From Acanthaster planci (taxonomy: Eukaryota > Echinodermata > Asteroidea > Valvatida > Acanthasteridae): 20,594 nt of DNA. The notes under the pieces were generated by a model. The model saw only the letters and a list, made by a program, of their open reading frames with translations, made no database searches and was not told where the DNA came from. Below are positions 20,115 to 20,594 of this stretch, one piece after another. The stretch is from contig NW_019091362.1 of assembly GCF_001949145.1 (NCBI RefSeq), positions 7,538,296-7,558,889 on the forward strand. The letters are read 5' to 3'. The position numbers were made by a program, and so were the translations under genes. Position 1 is the first letter of the stretch, and the number at the start of each line of letters is the position of its first letter.

Positions 20115-20454
20115 GTTGACTTGCGAGTCAAATCACCATATCCAACAAATCTTCATGAATTATGTTCTAGAACTGGAACAAAGTGTTCCACTGTCAAGTT
20201 CTATTCAAGTTATAAACACTAGTCTGCTTGATCAACATTTAAAAGCTATTTGTAGACAGCCTAAAATGTATTTAGTACCTGTAATGCCAAATATTTCAAA
20301 AGCCGAAGTCTATAATATTTATTTTGAAGCCCTCCAATATTATTTCAGAAAGTACATGTACATGTATGTACACAAGTTACCTGCAAGGTTATTCGCAAGA
20401 GACTTAACTGATAATTCTGTTGTGATCTATAAATTTTCATTCATAAGTTGCTGA
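20115..20454 (+). CDS. Open frame behind an acceptor-like site, identity unknown
   Basis: Directly after ataacttgtttcag an open frame of about 113 codons runs to TGA at 20452-20454; the first ATG in it is at 20155. The translation is not low-complexity: it includes ELEQSVPLSSSIQVINTSLL and QPKMYLVPVMPNISKAEVYN. Near 20350 it runs into the dispersed TACATGTACATGTATGTAC motif, so only the part before it is likely to be genuine. It could be an exon of a neighbouring gene, a transposon remnant or chance. I recognise no family. Confidence 0.2.
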
Positions 20455-20528
20455 GACAGTTCAGCATTGTTTTTTTGAGGCATTCTGACACAAACCTTTA
20501 AGACTGGTCATGCACACATTACCTGGAA

Positions 20529-20572
20529 TTCCCTTAACCCTAACCCCCTAGGGTTGCTGGCCCTAACCTTCC
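20529..20572. repeat. Degenerate telomere-like repeats
   Basis: The cttaaccctaacccccta segment contains two adjoining TAACCC units. Further ggccctaacc and the opposite-strand ctagggtt follow within 30 bases. It is too short and imperfect to mark a chromosome end. Confidence 0.35.
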
Positions 20573-20594
20573 CCATTCACACAAAACTAAACAC

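Noticed and set aside
20529-20594. Chromosome end suggested by TAACCC units
   Set aside because: Only two adjoining units, mixed orientation and interrupted; more likely a short interstitial remnant.
1-20594. tRNA, rRNA, CRISPR, prokaryotic operon or viral genes
   Set aside because: None could be recognised; the splice-site structure and base composition fit animal nuclear DNA.

Overview
This is an AT-rich, intron-containing eukaryotic genomic segment. It has spliced exons with GT/AG borders and long non-coding stretches. Several foldback or terminal-inverted-repeat elements are present, and a short palindrome of the ACATGTACATGT type is scattered throughout. The one confidently recognised protein is an animal-specific nuclear factor. 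Together with the repeat style, this suggests a marine invertebrate, most likely a deuterostome such as an echinoderm. That last step is inference from memory of such genomes, not something the sequence proves.

Layout. (1) 1-2000, minus strand: the 5' part of an unrecognised multi-exon gene. Its first coding exon is 1765-1932 (5'UTR back to about 2000), with two further probable exons at 506-580 and 81-131; the gene continues off the left edge. The three exons join in one frame to give about 98 mostly helical residues. (2) 2000-13130: a long stretch with no convincing coding exon. It holds a 111-bp foldback element with an 8-bp flanking duplication (2387-2497), a CpG-containing possible promoter zone (about 2640-3445), two apparently nested inverted-repeat elements (3932-4157 and 4156-4272), a loop-less 82-bp palindrome (5260-5341), a degenerate inverted repeat (5945-6419), a pair of RFX-type X-box motifs (9504-9545), a run of nuclear-receptor half-sites (10790-10822) and a 916-bp non-autonomous transposon-like element (11868-12783). 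(3) 13133-about 18905, plus strand: a cysteine/serine-rich nuclear protein (CSRNP/AXUD1) gene. Three coding exons encode 679 residues, and a long 3'UTR carries another terminal-inverted-repeat element (17008-17303) and a good poly(A) signal at 18885. (4) 18905-20594: mostly featureless, with one AT-rich open frame behind an acceptor-like site (20115-20454) and a little telomere-like sequence at the right edge.

The two genes appear unrelated. The minus-strand gene reads away from CSRNP, so the roughly 11 kb between them may hold the 5' non-coding exons and regulatory DNA of both. The most useful new information here is the minus-strand gene, built from short exons that a simple long-ORF search misses, and the dense set of structured inverted repeats between the genes.
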